This document shows positions 13,858 through 21,073 of a stretch of 32,127 nt of DNA, one piece after another. The first letter of the stretch is position 1. Each line of letters begins with the position of its first letter. The stretch is taken from the IMG/VR virus record IMGVR_UViG_3300015360_000128, positions 1 through 32,127 of that record; one strand, written 5' to 3'. The notes beneath the pieces are model-generated. The model was not told where the DNA came from, searched no databases, and worked only from the letters and a program-made list of their open reading frames with translations. Both the position numbers and the translations under genes were made by a program. Origin of the DNA: a virus.

Positions 13858-14057
13858 CGATCAATCTTTATTACAGTTCCGCCCAAATTGATAGTGATTA
13901 CCTTATCAGTAACCTCAACCTTATCCAAAAAAATCTTGACCTTATCTATGTGTTCTTGCGTGACACCATAACGAGCCACAAGACTCATCAAAATCCCATC
14001 AAACATGCCGCCCTGCACTGGAGGGGCCACAACTTCTTTTTTATTAAACAGTCCCAT
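13854..14057 (-). CDS. Hypothetical protein
   Basis: The protein has 67 residues from ATG 14057 (MGLFNKKEVV), preferred over the in-frame codon at 14069 because AGGTGG lies 7-8 nt upstream. The start lies inside the end of the upstream gene. A short linker (APPVQGGMFDG) precedes a helix (HIDKVKIFLDKVEVTDK) and a small beta end (VITINLGGTVIKIDR). No family is recognised. Confidence 0.6.
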   Translation of the reverse strand: MGLFNKKEVVAPPVQGGMFDGILMSLVARYGVTQEHIDKVKIFLDKVEVTDKVITINLGGTVIKIDR

Positions 14058-14373
14058 GTCTATCACCACCTAGCAAAGAAACATCACTAATAGAATTTTG
14101 ATTTGCAGGATCGGGAGATATTCCTAGTCCTTGATAAACGTTGCTTAATACTGATTCATGCTCCTCGACCCCAAGGAACTTTCTTGCACTATTGACTGGG
14201 TCTTCAGTAGTTTCTAGGGTTCCTACTAGAGACTCTAAGGCATCTCTAATATCTACCCACTTAAGCACAACCAAATTGCCATCAACATACTTCTCCCAAG
14301 CGTGCTCAACACCCTTAGTAGAAAGATCTGCAATAGCCATGTCAACCAACTTACGTACTTCATTAAAATTCAT
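14044..14373 (-). CDS. Hypothetical protein
   Basis: The protein has 109 residues from ATG 14373 (MNFNEVRKLVDM). AGGA lies 11 nt upstream. The frame also opens at ATG 14427 directly after the PAS gene, but no ribosome site is visible there. The protein is helical (KLVDMAIADLSTKGVEHAW; RDALESLVGTLETTEDP) and shows no recognised motif. It overlaps the next gene by 14 nt. Confidence 0.6.
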   Translation of the reverse strand: MNFNEVRKLVDMAIADLSTKGVEHAWEKYVDGNLVVLKWVDIRDALESLVGTLETTEDPVNSARKFLGVEEHESVLSNVYQGLGISPDPANQNSISDVSLLGGDRHGTV

Positions 14374-14426
14374 AATTAAACTATTCCTATTATTGTAATA
14401 TCGATACAAACCCTTCTTCTTATTCA

Positions 14427-15101
14427 TTACTTAATCACTTCGATTTGAGGTGGAGCATTGGGCATTTCTGCTTTACTAGCCACCGTAATATAATAAAACA
14501 TCCAAATCCCCATGACTACCATAACGCACATTACCCCACCAAGTATCTTGATGGCGGAATCGCTATTTTTATCTCTTCCAACATTATCTCCACTGCCGGA
14601 ATTACTGACGCTATCGTTCCTGTTTCCCATACTTATGCTAATTCCTTTCTCATTTTCATTAATTCTTTCTTCAAGAACATGTATTATTTTCATTAGGTTT
14701 TTTTCAACTTCGTCTAGTTCAGGCTTGGTCGCTCTAGTCGGCGGTGCCTCAACGATAAAACAAACCAAGTTTTCTACCGAACTTTCTGGAAATCTATGTA
14801 CAGTTAGCTCTACAGATACCATGTGCCCACGTTTATGAATATAATTCTTAGACATTGTGTAGTTGGAAATTCTGCCACTTATGACGGCTTCTACACTAGC
14901 CAAGTCACCGCCAACAAATGATTGCTCGGTGATGCTCATCCACGTTCTACCCGCTAATTCAGCGGAGGAGTAACCAAGCATTCTCTCGAAAGCCTGATTA
15001 ACCCATAAAAATTTATTATCTGGGCAAACGCAAGCCAGAGGATAATCCATTTCCTCGCACGCTTTTTGCCAGTAGCCTAATGGTACTATGTAGTTGTTCA
15101 T
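14427..15101 (-). CDS. Membrane-anchored PAS-domain protein
   Basis: The protein has 224 residues from ATG 15101. Residues about 15-118 are a PAS domain: DYPLACVCPDNKFLWVNQAF, ERMLGYSSAELAGRTWMSIT, then the beta strands SGRISNYTMSKNYIHKRGHM and VSVELTVHRFP ending LVCFIVEA. PAS domains bind ligands or cofactors or mediate protein contacts. A charged helix follows (VEKNLMKIIHVLEERINEN, about 132-150, likely coiled coil), then a Ser/Asn/Gly linker and one membrane segment (about 184-207) with a short tail. There is no kinase, cyclase or HTH output. It probably sits in the inner membrane with the PAS domain in the cytoplasm. The ligand is unknown; a host-derived signalling decoy is one possibility. 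Confidence 0.8.
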   Translation of the reverse strand: MNNYIVPLGYWQKACEEMDYPLACVCPDNKFLWVNQAFERMLGYSSAELAGRTWMSITEQSFVGGDLASVEAVISGRISNYTMSKNYIHKRGHMVSVELTVHRFPESSVENLVCFIVEAPPTRATKPELDEVEKNLMKIIHVLEERINENEKGISISMGNRNDSVSNSGSGDNVGRDKNSDSAIKILGGVMCVMVVMGIWMFYYITVASKAEMPNAPPQIEVIK

Positions 15102-15132
15102 GATGGAATCCTAAATTTAATTATCCGGCATT

Positions 15133-15159
15133 AAAAAAGGGCAGCACGAATGCCGCCCT
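15133..15159 (-). terminator. Strong intrinsic terminator
   Basis: On the minus strand: AGGGCGGC, loop ATTCGT, GCTGCCCT, then TTTTTT. The stem is 8 bp with one G-U pair, and the U-tract is immediate. It follows the stop of the 15185-15877 gene and precedes the PAS gene. Confidence 0.85.
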
Positions 15160-15184
15160 GCATGGAATAAATCTTAAGCTTTAA

Positions 15185-15877
15185 TTACATACCTGTAATA
15201 GGCTTGTAATTAAATTTGTTGCCACCAGACAAAACTGGCCTAGTAACAAAATCTATTCGAATAATAAATTCACCGGGAAACGCTCTAGATGGAGTAGCGG
15301 CGTTATCGTTTGCTATTCCAGAACTAGAGCCGAGTGCGATATCTCTCATGAACAAAGTATTCATGGAAGTAGGTGTAACAACCGCCGTACTAGCAGCATT
15401 CAACCACATGAGGCGAGAGTTCTTACTGTTGCCGTTTGCGAGCCTACCGGTCCAAGAGAAGCTATTGCTGAGCCAAGAGTCAAGCATCCTGACGCCAAAA
15501 TCTCGCCTAAAAGAGGAGATTGGCCTGACCATGCTCCCCCGGCTCATAAACAAAAGTGCAGTACTGGCAACACCAGCAATAGCAGTTGTGATACGGGAGA
15601 TAATATAGGAGCCCGCTACAGGAACATTCCCGAAGCCATAAGCAGCAGCAGAAATAGCCTTGGTGCTAGATACAAGACCTGAGCCCGGACCATAAGCACG
15701 TTGCTTAGTTACAGCAGAGATTTCGTTAGGTGCTAATGCATCAAACATTGAAAGAGAAGCACTTAGGACCGATCCAGTTGCTCCGACGACACCCATAACG
15801 GCACCGCCTATATTTTGACTAACGAACGCATTACCGTTTCTTCCTCGGACGGCACCGAATTTTGTTGGAGTTGCCAT
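15185..15877 (-). CDS. Hypothetical, probably highly expressed (structural?) protein
   Basis: The protein has 230 residues from ATG 15877 with AAAGGG about 8 nt upstream. It is rich in Gly, Ala, Ser and Asn (GNAFVSQNIGGAVMGVVGAT; PGSGLVSSTKAISAAAYGFG), has two moderately hydrophobic stretches and ends in EFIIRIDFVTRPVLSGGNKF. No domain is recognised. A long leader, a good ribosome site and the strong terminator directly after it suggest a separate, well-transcribed unit, as for an abundant virion protein. That remains an inference. Confidence 0.65.
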   Translation of the reverse strand: MATPTKFGAVRGRNGNAFVSQNIGGAVMGVVGATGSVLSASLSMFDALAPNEISAVTKQRAYGPGSGLVSSTKAISAAAYGFGNVPVAGSYIISRITTAIAGVASTALLFMSRGSMVRPISSFRRDFGVRMLDSWLSNSFSWTGRLANGNSKNSRLMWLNAASTAVVTPTSMNTLFMRDIALGSSSGIANDNAATPSRAFPGEFIIRIDFVTRPVLSGGNKFNYKPITGM

Positions 15878-15982
15878 GTGTGTGGCCCTTTAGACTGATT
15901 TTTATAGATAGTCTTTGGTTCCTTTAGAGTCCTATAGTCCTACCATACAATACACAACGAGGAAAAATGTAGTAAATTTAGG

Positions 15983-16040
15983 TGACAAAAGAAAAAATAT
16001 ACATAGGGGGGCGAACGACCCGACCCAACCGGGTTAGCCC
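15983..16040 (-). repeat. Interspersed GC-rich repeat, copy C
   Basis: On the minus strand GGGCTAACCC is followed by GGTTGGGTCGGGTCGTTCG, a C-run, TATGTATATTTTTTC and TTTTGTCACC. Copies A and C are nearly identical. It lies just after the stop of the 16042-16467 gene. The remaining 105 nt up to ATG 15877 hold the leader of that gene; no convincing sigma70 promoter is visible. Confidence 0.7.
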
Positions 16041-16041
16041 A

Positions 16042-16467
16042 CTAAGCTGAACCAAGTTTAAAACTAATGTCATTCATTACTAGGCGAGATTCAAAACTCT
16101 TAGAAATTCCTACACAGAAGGTGTACTTGTCCAATATATTTAGGGCAGCAACTCCATCAACTTCCTTGTTGATCTTGTTGGCCATACCGTTAGTTATTGA
16201 AAAGTTTGTATGGGCGATCCAACAGTCCCATCTGTCACTCGGCTTAAACATTGAAGATATAGGAAACGCCCCAAACGGCGTTATAATGTTGCCCTGTAGT
16301 CCAAAATCGCCCATAGAAACAACTTCGTCTTCATCATCAACTATAAACTCTCCAAACTTACCTTTAATAGAAGAATCATTACTATTTTTTTCTTGTAAAA
16401 ATTCATGCTCCTTAGTGTTCCAATTTTCCCAACTAATTTTGTTCTTAGATTTAATTTTTTTAGTCAT
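16042..16467 (-). CDS. Hypothetical protein
   Basis: The protein has 141 residues from ATG 16467. A basic N-terminus (MTKKIKSKNKISWENW) leads to an acidic segment (FIVDDEDEVVSMGDFGLQGN), then IITPFGAFPISSMFKPSDRW and CWIAHTNFSIT, which look like a folded beta domain. The C-terminal part has KYTFCVGISKSFESRLV. No family is recognised. It ends directly at repeat copy C and its start overlaps the previous gene by 8 nt. Confidence 0.65.
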   Translation of the reverse strand: MTKKIKSKNKISWENWNTKEHEFLQEKNSNDSSIKGKFGEFIVDDEDEVVSMGDFGLQGNIITPFGAFPISSMFKPSDRWDCWIAHTNFSITNGMANKINKEVDGVAALNILDKYTFCVGISKSFESRLVMNDISFKLGSA

Positions 16468-16759
16468 CTTTATAAACCTCCAATGGTAAAATAGCTGGTG
16501 CGTTGCCCATATTTTCTATTATCTTTTCTAATTCAACAATATCTTCAGGGCTATCGGTTTCCATCTCTCTAATGTTTTTCATTATAAAATCAGAATTTTG
16601 AATAAGATATATTATGTGGGCGAGTTTCTTAAGGGCGTCCTTATCAGACCAAGCAGCGTCAAATATTAAATCATCTTCCCCAGTTAAGCAGAAAGAAAGG
16701 TAACATGCCATATCTGGATCATCTGTATCCTCGGCCATTTCGGATGATTGCTCGCTCAT
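16460..16759 (-). CDS. Hypothetical acidic protein
   Basis: The protein has 99 residues from ATG 16759 (MSEQSSEMAEDTDD); AGGTGA lies 5 nt upstream, so this start is preferred over GTG 16768. It is acidic and helical (DKDALKKLAHIIYLIQNSDF; SPEDIVELEKIIENMGN), with a Cys-containing segment ACYLSFCLTGED. No motif is recognised. The start lies within the last 41 nt of the upstream gene. Confidence 0.6.
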   Translation of the reverse strand: MSEQSSEMAEDTDDPDMACYLSFCLTGEDDLIFDAAWSDKDALKKLAHIIYLIQNSDFIMKNIREMETDSPEDIVELEKIIENMGNAPAILPLEVYKDD

Positions 16760-17117
16760 AAAACTCACCTATCTCTATTTTTCTTTGTTGTAATTCTTTT
16801 ATGGAGTAAATGGTGCCTGTTTTATTAAGGCCCGGAACATAATTTAGTGTTGAAACATAGACAACCTCGTATAAATCACCTATTCTTCTAAAATCGGCCA
16901 AACTTTTAATGACAAACTCATTATCATACTTTAAGTATTTTTCATTTAGCAGTGATAATAAGCCATCCACATCTGCAACGTTGCAAACAGTTATGGATAT
17001 GGGCTCAGAATCATCTAGAAGTAACTTAGAATAACGGTGGTCATCCGGAGCCCTTGTCCTATCTATAATAGAAACAAGCCAAGTTACTTTGAGGCTAATT
17101 TTTGTGCTAGATTCCAC
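16719..17117 (-). CDS. Hypothetical protein
   Basis: The protein has 132 residues from GTG 17117 with AGAGGG 5-6 nt upstream. It is mostly beta (ISLKVTWLVSIIDRTRAPDD, then SISITVCNVADVDGLLSLL and LYEVVYVSTLNYVPGLNKTG) with a C-terminal helix. The last feature could recall a Nudix-like fold, but no Nudix box is present. No family is recognised. It overlaps the upstream signal-peptide gene by 34 nt and the next gene by about 40 nt. Confidence 0.6.
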   Translation of the reverse strand: MESSTKISLKVTWLVSIIDRTRAPDDHRYSKLLLDDSEPISITVCNVADVDGLLSLLNEKYLKYDNEFVIKSLADFRRIGDLYEVVYVSTLNYVPGLNKTGTIYSIKELQQRKIEIGEFYERAIIRNGRGYR

Positions 17118-17560
17118 GACAACCCTCTAAATAAACCACTTAGACGAACCAAATCTTCAGGAGACATAGAACGATCCTTTTCTCCAGCCACCTCTTTAAC
17201 GATTGAGATGACACCGTTTTTGTAAATCGGATATTTCCCCATATATTTATTGGCGAAAACTTCTCCAACAGTTTTAACATATACAGAATTCACTTCTAGT
17301 ACCGATGGCGACTTATATGAAGTTAGTCTTGAAGAGTACTCGTCATTAAGAACCGCTAATTCAGAAAGTTCTTGTTCAGAAGTAATTTCGGAAACAAAAT
17401 CTTTACTGAAGGCAATAAATTCATCTGATGGCTTAGATATTTCTACAACAATGGGTTTGATAATATCTGGGATAAGATTATCGGGAATCAAATCTTTTAT
17501 GTTATCCTGAAACGCAAATGCTAATAGTGCAACAGCAATTAAAAGCTTAATTCTTTTCAT
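17084..17560 (-). CDS. Secreted or membrane-anchored hypothetical protein
   Basis: The protein has 158 residues from ATG 17560. The N-terminus (MKRIKLLIAVALLAFAFQDN) has a positive start and a hydrophobic core typical of a signal peptide or anchor. The remainder is soluble and charged, with EITSEQELSELAVLNDEYSS and SPEDLVRLSGLFRGLSWNLA. No cysteines or known domain. It belongs to an apparent cluster of membrane and secreted proteins (17084-19074), which may act at the cell envelope. It overlaps neighbours by 14 and 34 nt. Confidence 0.65.
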   Translation of the reverse strand: MKRIKLLIAVALLAFAFQDNIKDLIPDNLIPDIIKPIVVEISKPSDEFIAFSKDFVSEITSEQELSELAVLNDEYSSRLTSYKSPSVLEVNSVYVKTVGEVFANKYMGKYPIYKNGVISIVKEVAGEKDRSMSPEDLVRLSGLFRGLSWNLAQKLASK

Positions 17561-17852
17561 TTTTAGCGTCCTTGTCTAACAAGAAAAGAAAAACATTATC
17601 CATTTCCTTAGCAGACGCCTTAGATCCAAAAGCAATGCACATATCCCTAAGCTTATCCCACTGCTCAACAACCTGAGAGATAGTGGGTTTTGGAGATTGT
17701 TTAGGGCCCTCTACTGTATCAACCAAATCTTTCGGGTTTTTTAGCTTTACCCTTTTTGACATAAGTCTACCCAATAGGGATCTTATGTCAACAAAGCTGG
17801 TGATAACCAATAAAGCCGCCACCGCTAATGCAATAATTTGAAAAGTTGTCAT
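17547..17852 (-). CDS. Single-pass membrane protein
   Basis: The protein has 101 residues from ATG 17852. One N-terminal membrane segment (MTTFQIIALAVAALLVITSF) is followed by a soluble basic part with a linker (VEGPKQSPKPTISQ) and a C-terminal helix (EMDNVFLFLLDKDAKNEKN). Topology suggests an inner-membrane anchor with a cytoplasmic or periplasmic domain. No family is recognised. It overlaps the next gene by 14 nt. Confidence 0.65.
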   Translation of the reverse strand: MTTFQIIALAVAALLVITSFVDIRSLLGRLMSKRVKLKNPKDLVDTVEGPKQSPKPTISQVVEQWDKLRDMCIAFGSKASAKEMDNVFLFLLDKDAKNEKN

Positions 17853-17861
17853 AATTTTACC

Positions 17862-18113
17862 CTAAACCTTTTTTACTGTTTCTATAACATTAACCACGAC
17901 AGGATCAACCTTCGGAGGGTTATGATCTTTTACACTGAGGGCCCCGATAACAGTCATCACTAGTGCTGTTAACTGTACCAACTCCTCTTGAGTTAACTCA
18001 TATCCAAGCTTTTTAGAAATAATCGGCAAAAGAAACGCTAGTGCCGCCAAAATCGCCCTTCGTGAAGTTGACAAATCCACTACAGATTTAATTAGATCAA
18101 TAACTTTATTCAT
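17862..18113 (-). CDS. Holin-like small membrane protein
   Basis: The protein has 83 residues from ATG 18113. Two short hydrophobic helices (RRAILAALAFLLPIISKKLG; LVQLTALVMTVIGALSV) are separated by the charged loop YELTQEELV, with a soluble tail. This order resembles short phage holins of the LL-H type, which have a 'LLPIinkKLGlxLsxEE' layout. I base this on memory of the pattern, not an alignment. The position in a run of membrane genes near a cysteine peptidase is compatible with a lysis role. Other small membrane proteins have a similar shape. Confidence 0.5.
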   Translation of the reverse strand: MNKVIDLIKSVVDLSTSRRAILAALAFLLPIISKKLGYELTQEELVQLTALVMTVIGALSVKDHNPPKVDPVVVNVIETVKKV

Positions 18114-18115
18114 TT

Positions 18116-18451
18116 TTAAACACCCTTTTTAGATTCTGAAATTAAACAAAGAAGTTCTTCTCGGGAAAAATCCGTTTGAAATATTGTTTTCCTTAACTTT
18201 TTTTGGTCCATTTGCCCAAATCGCCCCGTACAATGTTTTGCTATAATTCTGCCCAAAATAATTCTGGTGGCTAAATTTGGATTTTTTATTTGATATTCTA
18301 AGTCTTTAGGGTCGCCATAACACTTATAAATCATCATGATACACTCTATAATTACCTTTGTAATCATCATGATAGTAAGAGGGTCGAATGCTAAATTTCC
18401 CCCATAATAAGAGGAAGCTATTAATTCGGCCTTAGATTTAGAGACTTGCAT
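18116..18451 (-). CDS. Hypothetical protein with one hydrophobic segment
   Basis: The protein has 111 residues from ATG 18451. Residues about 24-44 (LTIMMITKVIIECIMMIYKC) are hydrophobic enough for a membrane helix. The remainder is basic and helical (NPNLATRIILGRIIAKHCTG; KKLRKTIFQTDFSREELL). No family is recognised. It ends 2 nt before the holin-like gene and sits downstream of the thioredoxin-like gene. Confidence 0.6.
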   Translation of the reverse strand: MQVSKSKAELIASSYYGGNLAFDPLTIMMITKVIIECIMMIYKCYGDPKDLEYQIKNPNLATRIILGRIIAKHCTGRFGQMDQKKLRKTIFQTDFSREELLCLISESKKGV

Positions 18452-18480
18452 AATAACCTCTTTTTATTTTGTTTTAAAAA

Positions 18481-19074
18481 CTACTTACCGTATTTCGCTT
18501 TAATCTCACCTAACTTTTCGCCGGTTAAAAACCCTTTCACAACATCCATCTTCCCATCAATAAACACTTCGAACGTTGGAAACATGGAATATTTTGATCC
18601 AAATTCATCCACTTCTACAGTCCATCCGGATTTTATTAGCCTATCTTTCATCGTGCCTTTCCATAGTTTGCATGGAGCACAATTTTGAAGCGAATACATT
18701 TTGATGTGGGCGTTTAATTTGGTTGGAGCGGGTTCAGGCTTTACAACCTTTGGAGTCTCAACAATAACCTCGACTCGTGGTAGCTCTACCGTCACCTTGG
18801 GGGCGACTTGGCCGGTGCCCTTGGTACAACCGGGATAATTGGGGCAAGGCGTCTTATGACCGTCGCCATGCGTTATAAAGCCAGTGCCTTTACATTCGCA
18901 CTTTACTAGAACTACGGGTTTTGGGACCACATCCTTTTTAAATACAATGTCTTCAACCTTAACAAAGGCCTGTTTAATAGTTTCCCTCAGTTTAGTAATA
19001 ACTTCAGACTCATCGGCAATAACCGGCGAGGAAATGATCAAAAAGAAAAATATAGTCTTAAAGGAATTCGTCAT
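18481..19074 (-). CDS. Secreted thioredoxin-like protein with DnaJ-type Cys/Gly region
   Basis: The protein has 197 residues from ATG 19074. Residues 1-20 form a signal peptide (MTNSFKTIFFFLIISSPVIA). Residues 59-88 hold CECKGTGF and CPNYPGCTKGTG, which recall the CxxCxGxG zinc repeats of DnaJ. A Pro/Val linker follows. Residues 123-197 form a small thioredoxin or glutaredoxin-like domain: active site NCAPC (C132, C135) and cis-Pro in MFPTFEVFIDG. The predicted role is disulfide chemistry outside the cytoplasm, possibly on virion or envelope proteins. The export signal makes it unlikely to be the partner of the phage RNR. It overlaps the peptidase gene by 17 nt. Confidence 0.75.
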   Translation of the reverse strand: MTNSFKTIFFFLIISSPVIADESEVITKLRETIKQAFVKVEDIVFKKDVVPKPVVLVKCECKGTGFITHGDGHKTPCPNYPGCTKGTGQVAPKVTVELPRVEVIVETPKVVKPEPAPTKLNAHIKMYSLQNCAPCKLWKGTMKDRLIKSGWTVEVDEFGSKYSMFPTFEVFIDGKMDVVKGFLTGEKLGEIKAKYGK

Positions 19075-21070
19075 ATATACTCCAATCTATGTTTCGTGCG
19101 GGAAATCCATTTACATTACTGACGGCATAAGTTTGTTTTTGGTTAAGAATGGCTTGGGCATCTTCTTCTGTGATCCAAAAACTACCTCCGGGCTGATTAA
19201 ACCAAAGGGGGCCATTGATGTAAGAAGAATTACCACACCAACAGGCGTCACCGTTTCTTCTTACATAAATAACACTATTTGGAACGGTAACGCAATAGAC
19301 TTTTCCAATATAATCTATTTCGTTTTTTCCCCAACCTTCCATAGGACATGTTTCGTTACTTAATTCTTTTATCCTAATCTGATATTCTAATAAGTTTCTA
19401 TTGTTTCCACTTGTGGTTTTTTCTCCACGTCTATCTATAATTCTAATATCACCAGAATATCCTATAGATAACAACAATCTTTGAAAATCATCAGCCAAAT
19501 GTTTTGATCCAGTGTAATATGTATTTTTTCCATCGCTTCTGCTGCCGTCACCTAGCATTAAAGCATCATAAAATATTTTTAATTGATCTTTTGAACAATC
19601 CCAGACATAATCTGGTATGTATTTTGTCTCAGAACCCCCTAAAGTTCTAAGTTCATCAAATAACTGCCTATTAGCAGTAGTTATCTTATCATTTGAAATA
19701 TTAAATTTTATAGTTTTACTTAATTTCCTACAACATTCAATCATTCTTTTTTTAGATTCTAGCTTAACTTGGCAAATTCCAGAAGCATAATATCTTTGAA
19801 GTCTTGTTTCTTTACTTTTTACAAGAGTTTTTAAGTTACTATCATCTCTAACTGTTTTTATTTTATTTAATTCTATTTCGTACGTGCTTGTATATCCTTC
19901 GGAAATAAAATATCCAAGAAATTCAAGCCAAACATTCATTGGAATTTGATAATCTCCAAATTTATGCATTAGTAAATGGCCGTTGTTTACTCCATTGCAA
20001 TTCTTTTTAAATTGAAATTTTTCATGATTAGATATGTTTTCTGCACGCATTAAAGAAAAATTTTCTTGTGATGAATAATATTTTTTTGAATACATGTTGT
20101 GATTTGGAGTAACTAAAAGATCAATATTCCTACCTTTAAATCTCAACAATTTAGTGTTCACGTCATATTCCTGATACTCTTCTGGATATTGAAACTCTAA
20201 ATTTCCATCTTTATTTAATGTTGCTACGGTATCAAACTTAGATAAATTTTTAAACAATTTCCATCCATTATTTGTTAAAATTTCCGTATCATCTGAATAG
20301 CAGCCCCATGAATTAATGTACAGTATGAGTAGCTGATCTGATCTTTGTTTGGTATCATCCATAGACCCAAAACAGGTAGCGTGATTCCAAACACCTTTTC
20401 TCCTAATTATACCGTTTTTATCACGATTTTTAGCCGAAAAACCTAGATTACTTCCGTTAACAACTCCATATCCATTATAGATTGAGTCTCTAAGTTCTGA
20501 AGTTTTGGTGATTAGGGCAAAATCTTGTATTGTGTTGGATTTGGTCTCGTCTGTTATAATTTTAGGGGTTCCGGTTCGGCCCCAGTTAATACCTAAGTTG
20601 GGATTGTATTTAGAGAGATCGTAGGGGCCGTACTTCTTCCTGAAAGCTATCCCCTTAGTTTGCAAATACTGCATAGCATAAATAACAGCCATACCTTCGC
20701 CACCATGACGACGAGCCCCATAGATAGTCTCCGTGGCTAGCTTACCGGGATATTTTTCGGCCTCGAATCTGGCCTTGATATCACACACTAAAGATATGGT
20801 AGCAGCGTTACGAGCAGCATGAGAACTACAATCGCTCGTAAGCTGATTCTCGTCTTGCCCAAAGTTTGGATCGAATTCCTGCACCAACTTATAAGGTAGG
20901 GCCATTTTGCCCTTACCGGACTCTGCTATAGTTGAATCTGCGGCCTGACTAAATAACGGCTTAGGCATACTAGACAATATCTCATCAACTTTTCTTTCAT
21001 CGAACTGAGTTCCGTCCAAACCATTTTCATAAGCATCAATAAGTGCCTGAGTCGATGAAAAAGCTGCCAT
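19058..21070 (-). CDS. Papain-like (C1) cysteine peptidase with internal LAGLIDADG intein
   Basis: The precursor has 670 residues from ATG 21070. Extein 1-256 has ENQLTSDCSSHAA with the likely catalytic Cys81, GVWNHATCFG with His230, and YINSWG with Asn253, the papain active-site triad in order. A 358-residue intein follows, after which the extein resumes SSYINGPLWFNQPGGSFW (615-670). The spliced protein would be 312 residues. No signal peptide is seen; the N-terminal 70 residues could be a propeptide or a virion-targeting part. Substrate unknown; possible roles are prohead or tail maturation, or lysis. The gene is directly upstream of the secreted thioredoxin-like gene. No peptidase activity is expected before splicing, since Asn253 adjoins the intein. 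Confidence 0.85.
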   Translation of the reverse strand: MAAFSSTQALIDAYENGLDGTQFDERKVDEILSSMPKPLFSQAADSTIAESGKGKMALPYKLVQEFDPNFGQDENQLTSDCSSHAARNAATISLVCDIKARFEAEKYPGKLATETIYGARRHGGEGMAVIYAMQYLQTKGIAFRKKYGPYDLSKYNPNLGINWGRTGTPKIITDETKSNTIQDFALITKTSELRDSIYNGYGVVNGSNLGFSAKNRDKNGIIRRKGVWNHATCFGSMDDTKQRSDQLLILYINSWGCYSDDTEILTNNGWKLFKNLSKFDTVATLNKDGNLEFQYPEEYQEYDVNTKLLRFKGRNIDLLVTPNHNMYSKKYYSSQENFSLMRAENISNHEKFQFKKNCNGVNNGHLLMHKFGDYQIPMNVWLEFLGYFISEGYTSTYEIELNKIKTVRDDSNLKTLVKSKETRLQRYYASGICQVKLESKKRMIECCRKLSKTIKFNISNDKITTANRQLFDELRTLGGSETKYIPDYVWDCSKDQLKIFYDALMLGDGSRSDGKNTYYTGSKHLADDFQRLLLSIGYSGDIRIIDRRGEKTTSGNNRNLLEYQIRIKELSNETCPMEGWGKNEIDYIGKVYCVTVPNSVIYVRRNGDACWCGNSSYINGPLWFNQPGGSFWITEEDAQAILNQKQTYAVSNVNGFPARNIDWSIYDEFL
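19229..20302 (-). other. LAGLIDADG intein in the peptidase
   Basis: The insert has 358 residues. Block A is CYSDDTEILTNNGWKLFKNL, block B LVTPNHNM. Two LAGLIDADG-like helices are EFLGYFISEGY and FYDALMLGDGS, with acidic residues at the active positions. The end is VYCVTVPNSVIYVRRNG, then DACWCGN, with Ser as +1. The Asn is present; the penultimate residue is Gly, as in many phage inteins. Confidence 0.9.
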
Positions 21071-21073
21071 GTT

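Noticed and set aside
15899-15906. T4-late-promoter-like TATAAAAA on the minus strand
   Set aside because: It would start transcription at or in the ribosome site of the 15877 gene, and one mismatch to TATAAATA is expected by chance in this AT-rich DNA.
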